Assembly: GCA_015350385.1 (NCBI GenBank)
Contig: WNKI01000003.1
Span: forward strand, 3,202,849-3,266,848
Reading direction: 5' to 3'
DNA: 64,000 nucleotides
DNA from: Aculops lycopersici
Taxonomy: Eukaryota > Arthropoda > Arachnida > Trombidiformes > Eriophyidae
In this document: positions 7,889 through 17,631 of the stretch, piece after piece
Numbering within the stretch: position 1 is the stretch's first letter
Layout of the letters: every line of letters begins with the position of its first letter
The notes under the pieces: model-generated
The model's input: only the letters and a program-made list of their open reading frames with translations
What the model was told of the DNA's origin: nothing
Database searches by the model: none
Position numbers and translations under genes: made by a program

Positions 7889-9781
7889 ATGTATACACTA
7901 GCAAGACTAAGATTAGCCTCGAGCTCGAGGTTGCCCGCGATTATGATGTCCCGAGGCCAGAGACAGCACCAGTCCACGGCTCCAGCTGCCGCCGCACCTG
8001 AACCAACTACCTCCTTTGTTTTGAACATGTTTGCTGGTCAAGCAAATTTCGAACAAATCTTCCCATATCCAGATGTACTAACACCAGACCAACGTGAGAC
8101 ACTTAGCATGGTCCAGAAGCCGACAGAGAGGTTCTGGGAGGAAAACCATGATGCCCTTGCTTGTGATGCCAACGAGAAGATTGACGATAAGCTGTGGGAC
8201 AATCTCAAGCCAATGGGTGCCTTTGGGCTCCAGGTGCCGACTGAGTTTGGTGGTGTTGGTTTCAACAATACCCAATATGCAAGAATGGGCGAGATTATGG
8301 GAGCTCACGATCTAGCTGTTGGTATTGCTTTAGGTTCTCACCAGTCCATTGGATACAAGGGAATCTTGCTATACGGGAACGATGAGCAAAAGCAACGCTA
8401 CTTACCTGACTTAGCAACTGGACAAAAAATTGCTTGCTTCTGTTTAACTGAGCCCACTTCGGGATCGGATGCTGGCTCAATTAGAACCCGTGCTGAACTT
8501 TCGCCAGACGGTAAGCACTGGGTACTAAACGGATCCAAGATTTGGATCTCCAATGGTGATATTGCCGATGTATTTACAGTTTTTGCCAAAACTCCAGTCA
8601 AGGACGAGAAGACCGGAGAAACAAAGGATAAGGTCACAGCTTTCATAGTTGAGAGAAAGTTCGGTGGAGTTACTTCATCGAGTGGTGAGAAAAAAATGGG
8701 TATTAAGGCATCTAATACTGCCACAGTAAACTTCGATAATGTACCAATCCCACATGAGAATGTTCTCGGACCTGTTGGTGGAGGATTCAAGGTTGCAATG
8801 AACATTCTGAACAGCGGTCGATTTGGTATGGGCGCTGCCCTATCAGGTTGCATGAGAACCCAAATCAAGAAGGCAGTTGATCATGCAACTCAACGAGAAC
8901 AGTTTGGTAGCAAGATCAGCACCTTCGGAGCTGTGCAAGAGAAGATAGCTAGGATGTCCATTGCCCACTATGCAACCGAATCTATGGCCTATATTGTGTC
9001 ATCCACTATGGACCGTGGATACAAAGACTTCCAATGTGAGGCTGCCATAAGTAAGGTGTTCTCGTCGGAGAATGCCTGGTTTGTCACAGACGAGGCTATC
9101 CAAATCCTTGGAGGTATGGGTTTCATGAGGTCGTCTGGAGTTGAGAAAGTGATGAGAGATTTGAGAATCTTTAGAATATTTGAGGGAACAAATGATATCC
9201 TTAGACTGTTCATTGCACTGACTGGATCACAATACGCCGGTAGCAGTTTGAAAGAGTTGCAAAAGGCTCTAAAGAATCCAATCAGCAACATGGGAATCCT
9301 AATGGATTTTGGAACCAAAAAGGTCAAGCGAGCCGTTGGTGTCTCATCAGGACCCTCGCTGGCTAATCATGTATCACCAAAGCTGAAGGAATCGGCTGCT
9401 CTCCTATCGAGAAGTATGGAGCAGTTCAATGCAAGTGTCGAGTACCTTCTAATCAAATATGGAAAGAACATTATCCATCAACAGTTTCTGCTCAACAGGA
9501 TAGCAAATCCAGCAATCGATATCTACGCTTGCATGTGCGTTCTATCTAGAGCATCTAGAAGCGAGAGGTTGGGGCTAGCAACCGCTGAGCACGAGATTAA
9601 CATGGCCAAAGTGTTGTGTAACGAGGCTTCAGATAGGATTAGCTCAAACTTGTCAGCAATCAGGGCACAAGATAAGCTACAAAACTTCAAATTGATGAAG
9701 GATATCTCGGCACAAGTTTGCGAAGCCGGCGGGGTGGCCCAAGCGCATCCGCTGGAACAACCCATGATTGCATCACAGTAA
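7889..9781 (+). CDS. ACADVL: Very-long-chain acyl-CoA dehydrogenase, mitochondrial
   Basis: A single 1.9-kb exon encodes 630 residues of the VLCAD/ACAD9 branch of the acyl-CoA dehydrogenases, the flavoenzymes that catalyse the first step of mitochondrial beta-oxidation. The N-terminus (about residues 1-35) is Arg/Ser-rich without acidic residues, as expected of a mitochondrial targeting peptide. The FAD-binding signature is seen in CFCLTEPTSGSDAGS and GSKIWISNG. The catalytic base is E432 in RIFRIFEGTNDILRLF, the position and context typical of VLCAD, and QILGGMGFMRSSGVEKVMRDLRIFR precedes it in two conserved blocks. The extra C-terminal membrane-associating domain that separates VLCAD/ACAD9 from short and medium enzymes is present after about residue 450. 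VLCAD is preferred over ACAD9 from overall pattern, with moderate certainty. Confidence 0.95.
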   Translation: MYTLARLRLASSSRLPAIMMSRGQRQHQSTAPAAAAPEPTTSFVLNMFAGQANFEQIFPYPDVLTPDQRETLSMVQKPTERFWEENHDALACDANEKIDDKLWDNLKPMGAFGLQVPTEFGGVGFNNTQYARMGEIMGAHDLAVGIALGSHQSIGYKGILLYGNDEQKQRYLPDLATGQKIACFCLTEPTSGSDAGSIRTRAELSPDGKHWVLNGSKIWISNGDIADVFTVFAKTPVKDEKTGETKDKVTAFIVERKFGGVTSSSGEKKMGIKASNTATVNFDNVPIPHENVLGPVGGGFKVAMNILNSGRFGMGAALSGCMRTQIKKAVDHATQREQFGSKISTFGAVQEKIARMSIAHYATESMAYIVSSTMDRGYKDFQCEAAISKVFSSENAWFVTDEAIQILGGMGFMRSSGVEKVMRDLRIFRIFEGTNDILRLFIALTGSQYAGSSLKELQKALKNPISNMGILMDFGTKKVKRAVGVSSGPSLANHVSPKLKESAALLSRSMEQFNASVEYLLIKYGKNIIHQQFLLNRIANPAIDIYACMCVLSRASRSERLGLATAEHEINMAKVLCNEASDRISSNLSAIRAQDKLQNFKLMKDISAQVCEAGGVAQAHPLEQPMIASQ

Positions 9782-9955
9782 TAAAAAGGACGAATTGGCA
9801 GAGATTTGTATTTGCCGAATGTCTGGTTGATTTTATCATCATCATATACATAACTATGTACAGTTATAATCAGAATTCTATTATACAAATATAAAACAAG
9901 GCAAGGTACCAGGTCGCGAACTATTTTCTATCTATTAGTGGTGAGGGTTGTTGTT

Positions 9956-9961
9956 TTTATT
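9956..9961 (-). terminator. Polyadenylation signal AATAAA for RSL24D1
   Basis: On the minus strand AATAAA lies 74 nt after the RSL24D1 stop codon. Confidence 0.5.
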
Positions 9962-10034
9962 GTTATTCTGGTGACGCGCCTGCTCTCGAGAATGCGTTTT
10001 TTTGTTAATTAGTCCATTCGTGGTTGGTGCATAT

Positions 10035-10610
10035 CTAGTTCACTTCAGTCTCCAACTCCATGTCTTCCTCATTTTCGCTGTAGTTGTATTGCTCGTCTGA
10101 GTCTTCGTCCATCTCGAGATCCTCGCCGTCTCTGATGATCTTTACCTTAGCTCGCTTCTTAGATTGAGCAACAAGCTCTTTCATGGTTAATTTGGATGCA
10201 GGAGATTTGATTAAAGCTAGATCACGTTGAACTTCTCTCTTATCGCATTGATCCTTGATCTTTTGGGCTCTCTTTGCTCTAATCTTTGCAAAGTGTTCCA
10301 CTCTTCTCTTTCGAATCTCTAGAATGCGTTTCATGGCCTCCTGAGTTTGTTGCCATAGACTTCTACTATACTTGACTGGAACATTTCTCCTCTTCTCCAA
10401 CTCAAACGATGGGTCGATAGTGAGCTCCTTGTTGGCAGCCTTCCTGAATGCCTTTGTCCATCTGGTCTTTCTTGGATTTTTCTTGTGCTTGAATTGTTTG
10501 TGGCATTTGGAACGGCAGAATTTGAAGACCTTGCAATCGTTTCTAACAAATTGAATTCCATGTCCGGGGTACAACGGACCCGAACAGAAGCTGCAACGAT
10601 CAACACGCAT
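10035..10610 (-). CDS. RSL24D1: Ribosome biogenesis protein RSL24D1 (RLP24)
   Basis: A 191-residue single-exon gene encodes the nuclear paralog of ribosomal protein eL24. RLP24/RSL24D1 occupies the eL24 site on pre-60S particles and is exchanged for eL24 in the cytoplasm after release by an AAA-ATPase. The N-terminal zinc-binding cysteines are visible as C6-x2-C9 and C32-x3-C36, with the family block PLYPGHG and VRNDCKVFKFCRSKCHK. The RLP24-specific segment NPRKTRWTKAFRKA distinguishes it from eL24 itself. The C-terminus is basic and then strongly acidic (Glu/Asp-rich after about residue 160), and is somewhat longer than the human protein (163 residues). Confidence 0.96.
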   Translation of the reverse strand: MRVDRCSFCSGPLYPGHGIQFVRNDCKVFKFCRSKCHKQFKHKKNPRKTRWTKAFRKAANKELTIDPSFELEKRRNVPVKYSRSLWQQTQEAMKRILEIRKRRVEHFAKIRAKRAQKIKDQCDKREVQRDLALIKSPASKLTMKELVAQSKKRAKVKIIRDGEDLEMDEDSDEQYNYSENEEDMELETEVN

Positions 10611-11038
10611 GTTGGAATATTTGCTATTATTGTATTAGATTCTAATCAGTGTAATATAATATTGATATTGATACAGGTAATAATAATTTAAATGAATTAA
10701 ACAACCAGGGAACCTTGTCGTGCGAAAGATTCGAACCTCGAGTGAACCACGTTTTTTGACTGCAGTCAATGGATAGAACAACGTTGTGCGCTCTCGCCGC
10801 GCAAGTGCGACCGCTGCGCCCCCAGCGGAAAATTGTGCCAACTAACTGTCTTAAAGTTGCCACGGCAGATACATATTCAGGTGAACTTGCTAACAAATAT
10901 AACGAGTAGCTTTAATCCAATCTTATTTAAACTTTTGCAAAAATATAAAATTTCTCAACAACAATAACAATATCTTGCTGCATTATATTCATGTAAATGT
11001 TTAGATGCAATCAACAAGAAAAAAAGGATAAACTTGAC
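10611..11038. other. Spacer; palindrome; possible extra 3' exon of the SILK-motif gene
   Basis: It contains a perfect 14-bp palindrome at 10756-10769 and AT-rich DNA. Because the stop codon of the neighbouring minus-strand gene overlaps a splice-donor-like GTGAGT, a short terminal exon of that gene could lie here, but I cannot choose an acceptor with confidence. Confidence 0.35.
10756..10769. repeat. 14-bp perfect palindrome
   Basis: TTGACTGCAGTCAA equals its own reverse complement. It lies about 150 bp upstream of the RSL24D1 start and could be a dimeric factor site in its promoter; this is only a possibility. Confidence 0.5.
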
Positions 11039-14000
11039 TCACAATATTGAAATTAACTTGGTGCTAAAAGTCACATTCTTCCTACCGGTTGAGTTTGCGA
11101 TCTTCCGCTTTGAGGCACGTGGATCACTATCACAAGCACGAACACTCTGCCTGTAAGCCGTATTCCTGCTTAAGTTTAAGCCGCCACTTTGGGATAGCGA
11201 CTTGTCGTTTCCGGAAACATAACAAGTGGACATAGGCCTCTGAGTCTTGCCATTCGATTGATTGCTTTGTCTACCTGTGGCAATGATTGACGAACTCGAA
11301 CACGATGATGACGACGAGGACGATGACGAGGATGACGATGAGGATGTTGATGAGGTCGAGACTGAGGAGTAATTCGACGAGTTTGATGAACTTGAGGGCG
11401 ACAACTTTTGCTGCGCATTTGATGGCCTCTTCAGTACAGATTTGGGGGCCACTTGGTAGGTTTTTTGATGCTGATGCTCCAAACTCGAGGGGCTCTCGAC
11501 ACTGCTGGTTATAGTCGAGTCGCTGGAGGATCCATCGCCTTCGGATCCGTCGCTATTCAGCACGAGTTCCCTTTTGGCGCCATTAGAACTTGAGTTGGAG
11601 TTAAGAGAAGAGGAAGTTGACTTGAGTGCGCTCTTCAGCTTGATTGGCTGTTGACTCGTCTCGTGACCCTTGATCTCGTTGATCGCACGACTCGAAACTA
11701 CAGCAGCCGCCGCTGTTGAATTCGAGAACGGCGACCTGTTGATCAGGATCGATTTGACAGTCCTTCGCATGGAGGCGCCTAGCGAGCTCTTGCTGGAAGT
11801 TGTTGGTATCTTGGTTGAGCATATCGCCACTGAAGAGGAACTGGGACCGTCTTGTTGCTGATGGTTATATGATGGATGGATTTGGCCTCGACTTGTAGTT
11901 GGAATTGCAACGTTGGCCGGCGAGCCGTTGTAGACTATGTTAAAACTGGAGTTGTGGTTTACTGACATGGGAATCAGTGTTTGTTGTTGTTGTTGTTGAG
12001 GGTGATGGTGACTTCCATAGTGATGGCTCTTGAGTATCGACTTCCGGCTTGGAAGTTGACCCACGGCAAGCGGCACCACTGATGGTTGCATGTACATCTG
12101 TGGCACTGGCGGCGGACCTATCGGAGCTAGGGACATGGGGCTAGCTACAGGTGGCGCTGGAGGTGGCGCCACTGGGCCGACCATCTGTTGAGCCATGTAG
12201 CTTACCATATAGTTGGCCATTTGATGCTGTTGGTGCTGATGGTGTTGTTGTTGCTGCTGTAGTTGTTGCTGATGGTGACGTTGGATGAGCATTTGGTGTT
12301 GCATGTGGACACTTGTTGCATCAAACATGTGACTTCTGGCGGCCACAGCATACTGCTGAGCATAGAGCATTTGTTGCTGTTGCTGCTGGTGTTGGCGTTG
12401 GTACTGTTGGTTGTATTGCACGGCCATCATCATTGAAGTGGCCGCGTCAACCATAGGTAGCTGTTGATGTTGCATTTGTTGTTGTTGTTGTTGTTGTTGC
12501 TGTTGTAATTGGAGTTGTAATTGTTGCTGCTCCCGCTTTTGTTTCTCTTTCAACTTAAGAGCCTGCTGCTTGGCCATTTGCTTGGCTATCAATAGTTTGT
12601 TGGTCTCACTTGTTGCCGGTGCAATAGAGTTCTCTTGATTATCTGAGGAAACCTCAGAATCCTGACTAATTACAGGTGAAGCCTTGATTCTCAGTGAAGC
12701 TCGCGAGGAAAATCTAAGCATCGAGGACAAACTCTTCTGACTAAAACTTTGGCGCAATAAACTGAAGGGTCCACTTTTGCTCAGCGAAACCTTTGCCTCC
12801 TTGTCCTCCACTTCCGGTTCCTCGCTAACCTTTGCCTTGGCAACCGTTTTCTTGAGCATTCTCGCAATTTTCTTATTCTCCGCTTCCTCCTTTTCCTTCC
12901 TTTTCTTCTTACTCTTCTCTAGCTCCTCAATCTTTGAACTTTTGGGCTCATCAGTTTCAGTCAGATCATCATTCTCATTCTCTTCTTCCTCTGAACTAGG
13001 CACCTCTGTGTCGTCATCTTCGTCTTCCTCACCGTCGTTATCTTCTTCATCCTCATTCCCGTCGTCTTCATCCTCATCTTCGTTGACGTCATCGTCATTG
13101 ACAACAACGCGCTCGTTACTATTCTGCATTTCATCTACACCGTCGTTATCTTGTTCGATCCGATTTCTACAATCATTATCGTCCTCCTCGTCCTCCTCTT
13201 CATTGGAACTTCCGCTGCTTGCGATTACAGCATCAGCTCGAACCACTGAGGAGATCGCCGCAACGTTGATCACCTGAGGAGGGCTCCTATCTTTTAGTAT
13301 AGTCTTCACTGGTTTTGCTAGCTGCTGCTGCTGTCTTTCTGCCAAAGTCGAATCAACCTCAACCCCAACTACCTGTTGACCCTCAGCATCCAAGCGACTT
13401 GCTTCAAGTTTTTGGTCCTCCTCGCGCTTAAGGCTCAGCAATTTGACACTTGTCATTGACTTTCTTCGTGTCAAAGTTGCGGTGTCATTATTTGTATTGC
13501 TTATTTTAATACTAGCCGATTCCACAGCCGATTGGCCAGTTACGTTAGCAACCACCGAGTTTCTTCTCAATGACCTCGGGTCAAACTCACAACTCTTCCC
13601 GTTCGACTTGACACTCAACTTTTCGCTACTACTACTACCACTACTGCCATCATCCATCCTTTTTGCCGACCAATCGATATCCACGACACTAGATTTTTGG
13701 GTGGAGGCGCTGACTCTAGCTCTCACCGTTCCATCCGACTCCTGCAAGTAAGTCCTATGTTGGTGGCTCGATTGTGGTGGTTGATTCTGATTCTGATTCT
13801 GAGTTTGATGTTGTTGTGGTTGCTGTTGCTGTTGACTGGACGTAGATGACTTTATTCTGATGGTTGCCGTTGATTTATCGTTGAAATTTTCCACCTGATT
13901 ACCTGATGGCTCGCCACTATCGGCGTCCAACAAAAGAGCTGGCCTTCGTTGGCGAGAATTGGAGGTCGAGCTCACGGCCACCGAAACTATTGAACCGGCA

Positions 14001-15094
14001 CGTAGTTTACTCAGCTGATTGTGGAGCCCATTCTTCGACATTAACCTGGTAATGTCGTAGCAGGATGCTCGTTGTCTCAGGCGCTCGAACGCTTGCTCCC
14101 TAGCCTCGCGAGACTTACTCTCCTCCTTTTCTAGCTCGTCGATTCCAATGTTGTCGCAGTTAATCTTGCTGTTGCCTTGTTTCGAATTGCCACTCTGTTT
14201 TAGATCATCACAACTTGGATCAGCAGCGGAAGTAGTAGCGGCGGCTACCTGTTGCCGCTGCTCTTGTCTTATTTTGTCGCCCACCAATGAGTAGGTTGAT
14301 CGACGACGCTGACTTTGTTCCTCGAGATTCATGAACTTTCTCCTCTTCAGTGTTGCCAAGACCACAGCTCGGTCACCGTTTGTCAAGGTAGCAGCCGACG
14401 AGCTTGCCAGAATGTTTCGCTTTTCGTGTAGAGAAGCTGAACTTGCGGCACTGCGGTTGTTATTCTCGTCTAGCTTGTCGTTTTCATCGCAACTACAATC
14501 GCTACTATCCGCGCTAACAGCGCCTACTTTTGAGGCACCATTCGGCCGATGTTGACTCCTTTGGTGTTCTCGCTGTTGCTGGCTTGAACTCGTAACAACA
14601 GTCGCGATGTTAGACAAGGACTTGCTGTGGTTCTTCAAAATTGACTTGGTCGGTGGCCTACTAACTTGTTGATCTGCGCACGCCAATATACCCGTTGGCT
14701 TGCTCTCACAGGTGGACTTTCGATTTAATGTTGGAATTGAGCTTGAGTCGATGAATGATTTGCTCTGTGGTCTAGCGATTAGCGACGACAACCTATTGGT
14801 ATTAGCAGCAGCGGCGGCGGCTTGTTGTTGTTGGATGTTGGCATTGTTATTGGCAACAGGTTGCTGTCGCTTCTTCAGGATACTCGTTCGCGGCTTCACC
14901 GATGGTGCCGTAAACACCTGTTGCTGCTTTTGATGCTCGAGTTTCTTGGACAAACGAATGCTGCTTCCGCCCGATGATGATAAGTTTTCGCTTGATTTCT
15001 TTGCAGCTACACCTGAAACGCCGCTGCTGCCGCCAATCGACGATAGATCACACGCCGAGCTGACCGATTTGATTGATGTAATCTGGATGGACAT
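11039..15094 (-). CDS. Large low-complexity protein with repeated SILK (PP1-type) motifs
   Basis: One 4.1-kb exon encodes 1351 residues. I recognise no globular domain. The sequence is Ser/Gln/Asn-rich, with a strongly acidic stretch (about 630-715), a Lys/Glu coiled-coil-like stretch (about 720-770 and 835-860), long Gln tracts (about 855-960), a Pro-rich segment (about 973-1000) and a poly-Ser tract (about 1250-1270). The remarkable feature is a recurrent SILK-type motif: SILK at 71-74, 151-154 and 1019-1022, TILK at 598-601, SILI at 1115-1118, SALK at 1155-1158 and SVLK at 1219-1222, nearly all preceded by Lys/Arg/Thr and followed by basic or Ser/Pro residues. The C-terminus carries RKNVTF (1338-1343), which fits the RVxF docking consensus. 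SILK and RVxF are the classic docking motifs for protein phosphatase 1, so a PP1 scaffold or inhibitor is the best inference. The final codons overlap a GTGAGT donor-like sequence, so the true C-terminus may be in a further exon. Confidence 0.8.
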   Translation of the reverse strand: MSIQITSIKSVSSACDLSSIGGSSGVSGVAAKKSSENLSSSGGSSIRLSKKLEHQKQQQVFTAPSVKPRTSILKKRQQPVANNNANIQQQQAAAAAANTNRLSSLIARPQSKSFIDSSSIPTLNRKSTCESKPTGILACADQQVSRPPTKSILKNHSKSLSNIATVVTSSSQQQREHQRSQHRPNGASKVGAVSADSSDCSCDENDKLDENNNRSAASSASLHEKRNILASSSAATLTNGDRAVVLATLKRRKFMNLEEQSQRRRSTYSLVGDKIRQEQRQQVAAATTSAADPSCDDLKQSGNSKQGNSKINCDNIGIDELEKEESKSREAREQAFERLRQRASCYDITRLMSKNGLHNQLSKLRAGSIVSVAVSSTSNSRQRRPALLLDADSGEPSGNQVENFNDKSTATIRIKSSTSSQQQQQPQQHQTQNQNQNQPPQSSHQHRTYLQESDGTVRARVSASTQKSSVVDIDWSAKRMDDGSSGSSSSEKLSVKSNGKSCEFDPRSLRRNSVVANVTGQSAVESASIKISNTNNDTATLTRRKSMTSVKLLSLKREEDQKLEASRLDAEGQQVVGVEVDSTLAERQQQQLAKPVKTILKDRSPPQVINVAAISSVVRADAVIASSGSSNEEEDEEDDNDCRNRIEQDNDGVDEMQNSNERVVVNDDDVNEDEDEDDGNEDEEDNDGEEDEDDDTEVPSSEEEENENDDLTETDEPKSSKIEELEKSKKKRKEKEEAENKKIARMLKKTVAKAKVSEEPEVEDKEAKVSLSKSGPFSLLRQSFSQKSLSSMLRFSSRASLRIKASPVISQDSEVSSDNQENSIAPATSETNKLLIAKQMAKQQALKLKEKQKREQQQLQLQLQQQQQQQQQQMQHQQLPMVDAATSMMMAVQYNQQYQRQHQQQQQQMLYAQQYAVAARSHMFDATSVHMQHQMLIQRHHQQQLQQQQQHHQHQQHQMANYMVSYMAQQMVGPVAPPPAPPVASPMSLAPIGPPPVPQMYMQPSVVPLAVGQLPSRKSILKSHHYGSHHHPQQQQQQTLIPMSVNHNSSFNIVYNGSPANVAIPTTSRGQIHPSYNHQQQDGPSSSSVAICSTKIPTTSSKSSLGASMRRTVKSILINRSPFSNSTAAAAVVSSRAINEIKGHETSQQPIKLKSALKSTSSSLNSNSSSNGAKRELVLNSDGSEGDGSSSDSTITSSVESPSSLEHQHQKTYQVAPKSVLKRPSNAQQKLSPSSSSNSSNYSSVSTSSTSSSSSSSSSSSSSSCSSSSIIATGRQSNQSNGKTQRPMSTCYVSGNDKSLSQSGGLNLSRNTAYRQSVRACDSDPRASKRKIANSTGRKNVTFSTKLISIL

Positions 15095-15780
15095 TGTGAT
15101 TTCAATGAATACTTGAGCTCTCTTCCATTTACTTCAGCGATTAGTCTCTATTCAACAACAGCCTGATTGAGAATGTCAAACGTCTTCTCTTGAACTTTCT
15201 GAGGGTTTCATCGTCGGTTTAACTCTAACATGAGTGGTCTTCATGTTAGTTGCAATTTTAGTTTTGATAATCCTGTTTTCCCTTACTTACACTTTTATAC
15301 CAATCTAAAAAAGAGCGGTGGCCGCAAGCAAAAGAGTCGATGCGCATGCGCCCCCTTCCACCAAACGAAAGCGCATAATCCACTTGTTGCTTCGTTTTAC
15401 CTCTGTACCTGAGATGCTGATTGCGCCGCACTCACGCACACAAACTGGAGCCGGTGAAATTGTATTATGATTTGTTAATTGACCATCTAGTGTGAGCATC
15501 CACATGCGCACTAATTTGGAAAGAGGGATCTTTTGTGGAGGAAGTGAGGAGAGAGACTGAAGGAGGGAAATCGAGAAGAAAGTCGCGAGAAAACTGCTAA
15601 ATATTGATTGACTCTTTGGAATGTTCTCTCGTGAAAAATTCCAAACGAAGATTATAATTCACGCAACTCGCTTCTTTACATCTACGATTACGTAATAGTA
15701 CATCAATCACTCCACTTAAAACTTGACTTCCGTTCCGTTCCGCTCCAATCAGCTTCCCTTTTTCTTCGCCTTCATTTTCA
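15095..15780. other. Intergenic spacer, no feature seen
   Basis: This is probable promoter sequence for the minus-strand SILK-motif gene on its left, and the 3' UTR of the small secreted protein gene on its right. Short open frames here are not convincing. Confidence 0.4.
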
Positions 15781-16311
15781 TCAGTTTAGAATCCAGTCAC
15801 GCAATTGGGAAAGCCAACTCTTCTCTTCTTCCCTACTCTCCTCATGGTGTCTTGCTAAATTTTGCGCTTGTTGTTGCTGCAAAGAATCCGATTTCCACGA
15901 GACCATTGCCGCAAGGAATCCGTCTAGCTGAGCCCACTGCTTTTGCGTTTTGCGCTCAAAATCGGCCAATTGCTGGCCAAAAGCCGACAACTTGTTGATT
16001 TCAAGCCTTTCAAACTCAAGCAAATCATTGATCAACTCCTTGGCGGCGCCTCTAATTTCGCCCTGCTTACTGGACTCTGCATTCACCTGCGCGGCGATCA
16101 TGTTGTCGAGTCCATCCTTTAGTGTGGCGATTTTTTTGCTCACATAAGCGCGTGTATCCTGGTGGTCTGCGTCTGGACTATCGGTTAGAAGAGCATCAAC
16201 CATAGTCATGGCCTCGACATCCTTGAAGGCCACTTGGCGAGGAAGCGCTTCCAAATGCGCAACCATGCAGATTACCAGAAATAAAGCAAAGACTTTCGTC
16301 AGATGCAACAT
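15781..16311 (-). CDS. Small predicted secreted helical protein, unknown family
   Basis: The open frame extends to an ATG at 16368, but the internal ATG at 16311 gives a textbook signal peptide: a short charged start, then the hydrophobic core VFALFLVICMVAHL, with probable cleavage near AHLEA|LPRQ. I therefore prefer 16311, giving 176 residues; the 19 residues upstream are Lys/Glu/Asn-rich and would weaken secretion. The mature part is almost entirely amphipathic helix with no cysteines (segments around AKELINDLLEFERLEINKLSAFGQQLADFERK), ending in SWLSQLRDWILN. A secreted helical bundle or coiled coil is likely. Mite group 5/21 allergens are also small secreted helical proteins, but I see no motif that links this protein to them. 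Function unknown. Confidence 0.65.
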   Translation of the reverse strand: MLHLTKVFALFLVICMVAHLEALPRQVAFKDVEAMTMVDALLTDSPDADHQDTRAYVSKKIATLKDGLDNMIAAQVNAESSKQGEIRGAAKELINDLLEFERLEINKLSAFGQQLADFERKTQKQWAQLDGFLAAMVSWKSDSLQQQQAQNLARHHEESREEEKSWLSQLRDWILN

Positions 16312-16587
16312 GGTTGTTAGTATTTCCTCTTTGTTTTCTTTTTGTCCAGAATTGATCCTACTGATCATGGGGTCCTAAACATGGAGGGAACAGGTGGGAT
16401 CGAGTATCGGCTCTAGCCAATAAGATCAAATGAATACAACGACGAGAAGACGTTCGGCGGCTGCTACTGGTGGTTGTGGTGGTCATATTGGTAGCTTACC
16501 ACCAGCAAGGTTTGCTTTGCGTCGATGGGTGACAGTAGCATGGGAAACAAATGAACACAAGTTAAGCTGAACCAAGTCAATAAAAGC

Positions 16588-16591
<4 letters not shown>

Positions 16592-16618
<27 letters not shown>
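16592..16618. repeat. (GA)n microsatellite
   Basis: An uninterrupted GA dinucleotide run of about 13 units. Confidence 0.9.
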
Positions 16619-17607
16619 TGAGAATAAGTGATTTCGTTGGTCTGATTACATGATGATTCTAATCTAGCACGAGCTCATTATCACCCCCCATTGGCATTCG
16701 TGCGCTCACTTGATTCTCGTTGAATGGCAAACTTGTTGAAAATCTGTAATCACTAGCCATGATCGTTTATCGATAGCCACATGTACAAACCAACCAAATT
16801 AACTTTGAGCCTGTTGTTGCTGCCAATTTGTCGCTGCGTTTTCCAATCCTCGTTTGGCTAAATCTACGCAACCATTGCAGCGCGACGATAGCACCAACAA
16901 AGACATCTAATATTCAGGTAACGTTGATTGGAACTTTGAACTCCAATCAATGAATGGCGCACCTCGCCACTTGTTGCGCCCACCGATCAAGTCTCTGCGG
17001 AAACCACCATCGACCAACGTAACGCCTTAGAGCTTGAGCTGTTTCCATATCTAGACTTTTTCTAGTAATTATATTCTCCCTCTCTCTATCTCTGTCTACA
17101 AACAAAATAAAAACACGAGCTAGGACTGAAAAGTGTTCAGCGAACACTGAACCGAGTCATTTACAAGTCTTATCTAGATTAAAACTGTTGCGCGTGCCTT
17201 CCAATCGAGCCTCATACCTGCGCAATCTAAGCGACTCTCAATGACAGGTAGCGACGGCCTATCAGCGAGTGTGGCGAAAAGAATAAAATGAAGTGAAGGG
17301 CAGCAAAGACGATGAAGATGAGGTTATCTTAGAATCTAAGCGTCAGATTTGAAATATGAGACGAAGGAGAAAGTAAAGTTCAAGAAGAAGAGTATGAGAC
17401 GAAAAGAGAGAAGTGGAACAAGGAGAAGTGTAATTTGAGAGAGGGAGAGAAAAGAAAGTAAAGTTATATTTGATCTTGACTGGAAATTCTACTATTAGTT
17501 TCACTCCACTATTTTAATGGCCCAAGCGCTACTTGCTGTAAATGCAATTGCAACTACAACTTCTCCACAGGTGAACTCCTCTTTAACTAATTGAGCGCCA
17601 ACCTGTT

Positions 17608-17631
17608 GTTGTTGTTGTTGTTGTTGTTGTG
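17608..17631. repeat. (TTG)n microsatellite
   Basis: About eight TTG units; read on the minus strand they would encode a Gln tract in a short open frame of doubtful status. Confidence 0.75.

Noticed and set aside
10690..10800. tRNA-like B-box (reverse complement GGTTCGAATCT) near 10730
   Set aside because: No acceptor stem complementary to the 3' flank and no D-arm or proper anticodon stem can be drawn; the T-stem itself has a mismatch.
12777..13277. 166-codon plus-strand frame rich in Ser
   Set aside because: It is the antisense of the acidic Glu/Asp tract of the minus-strand SILK-motif gene.
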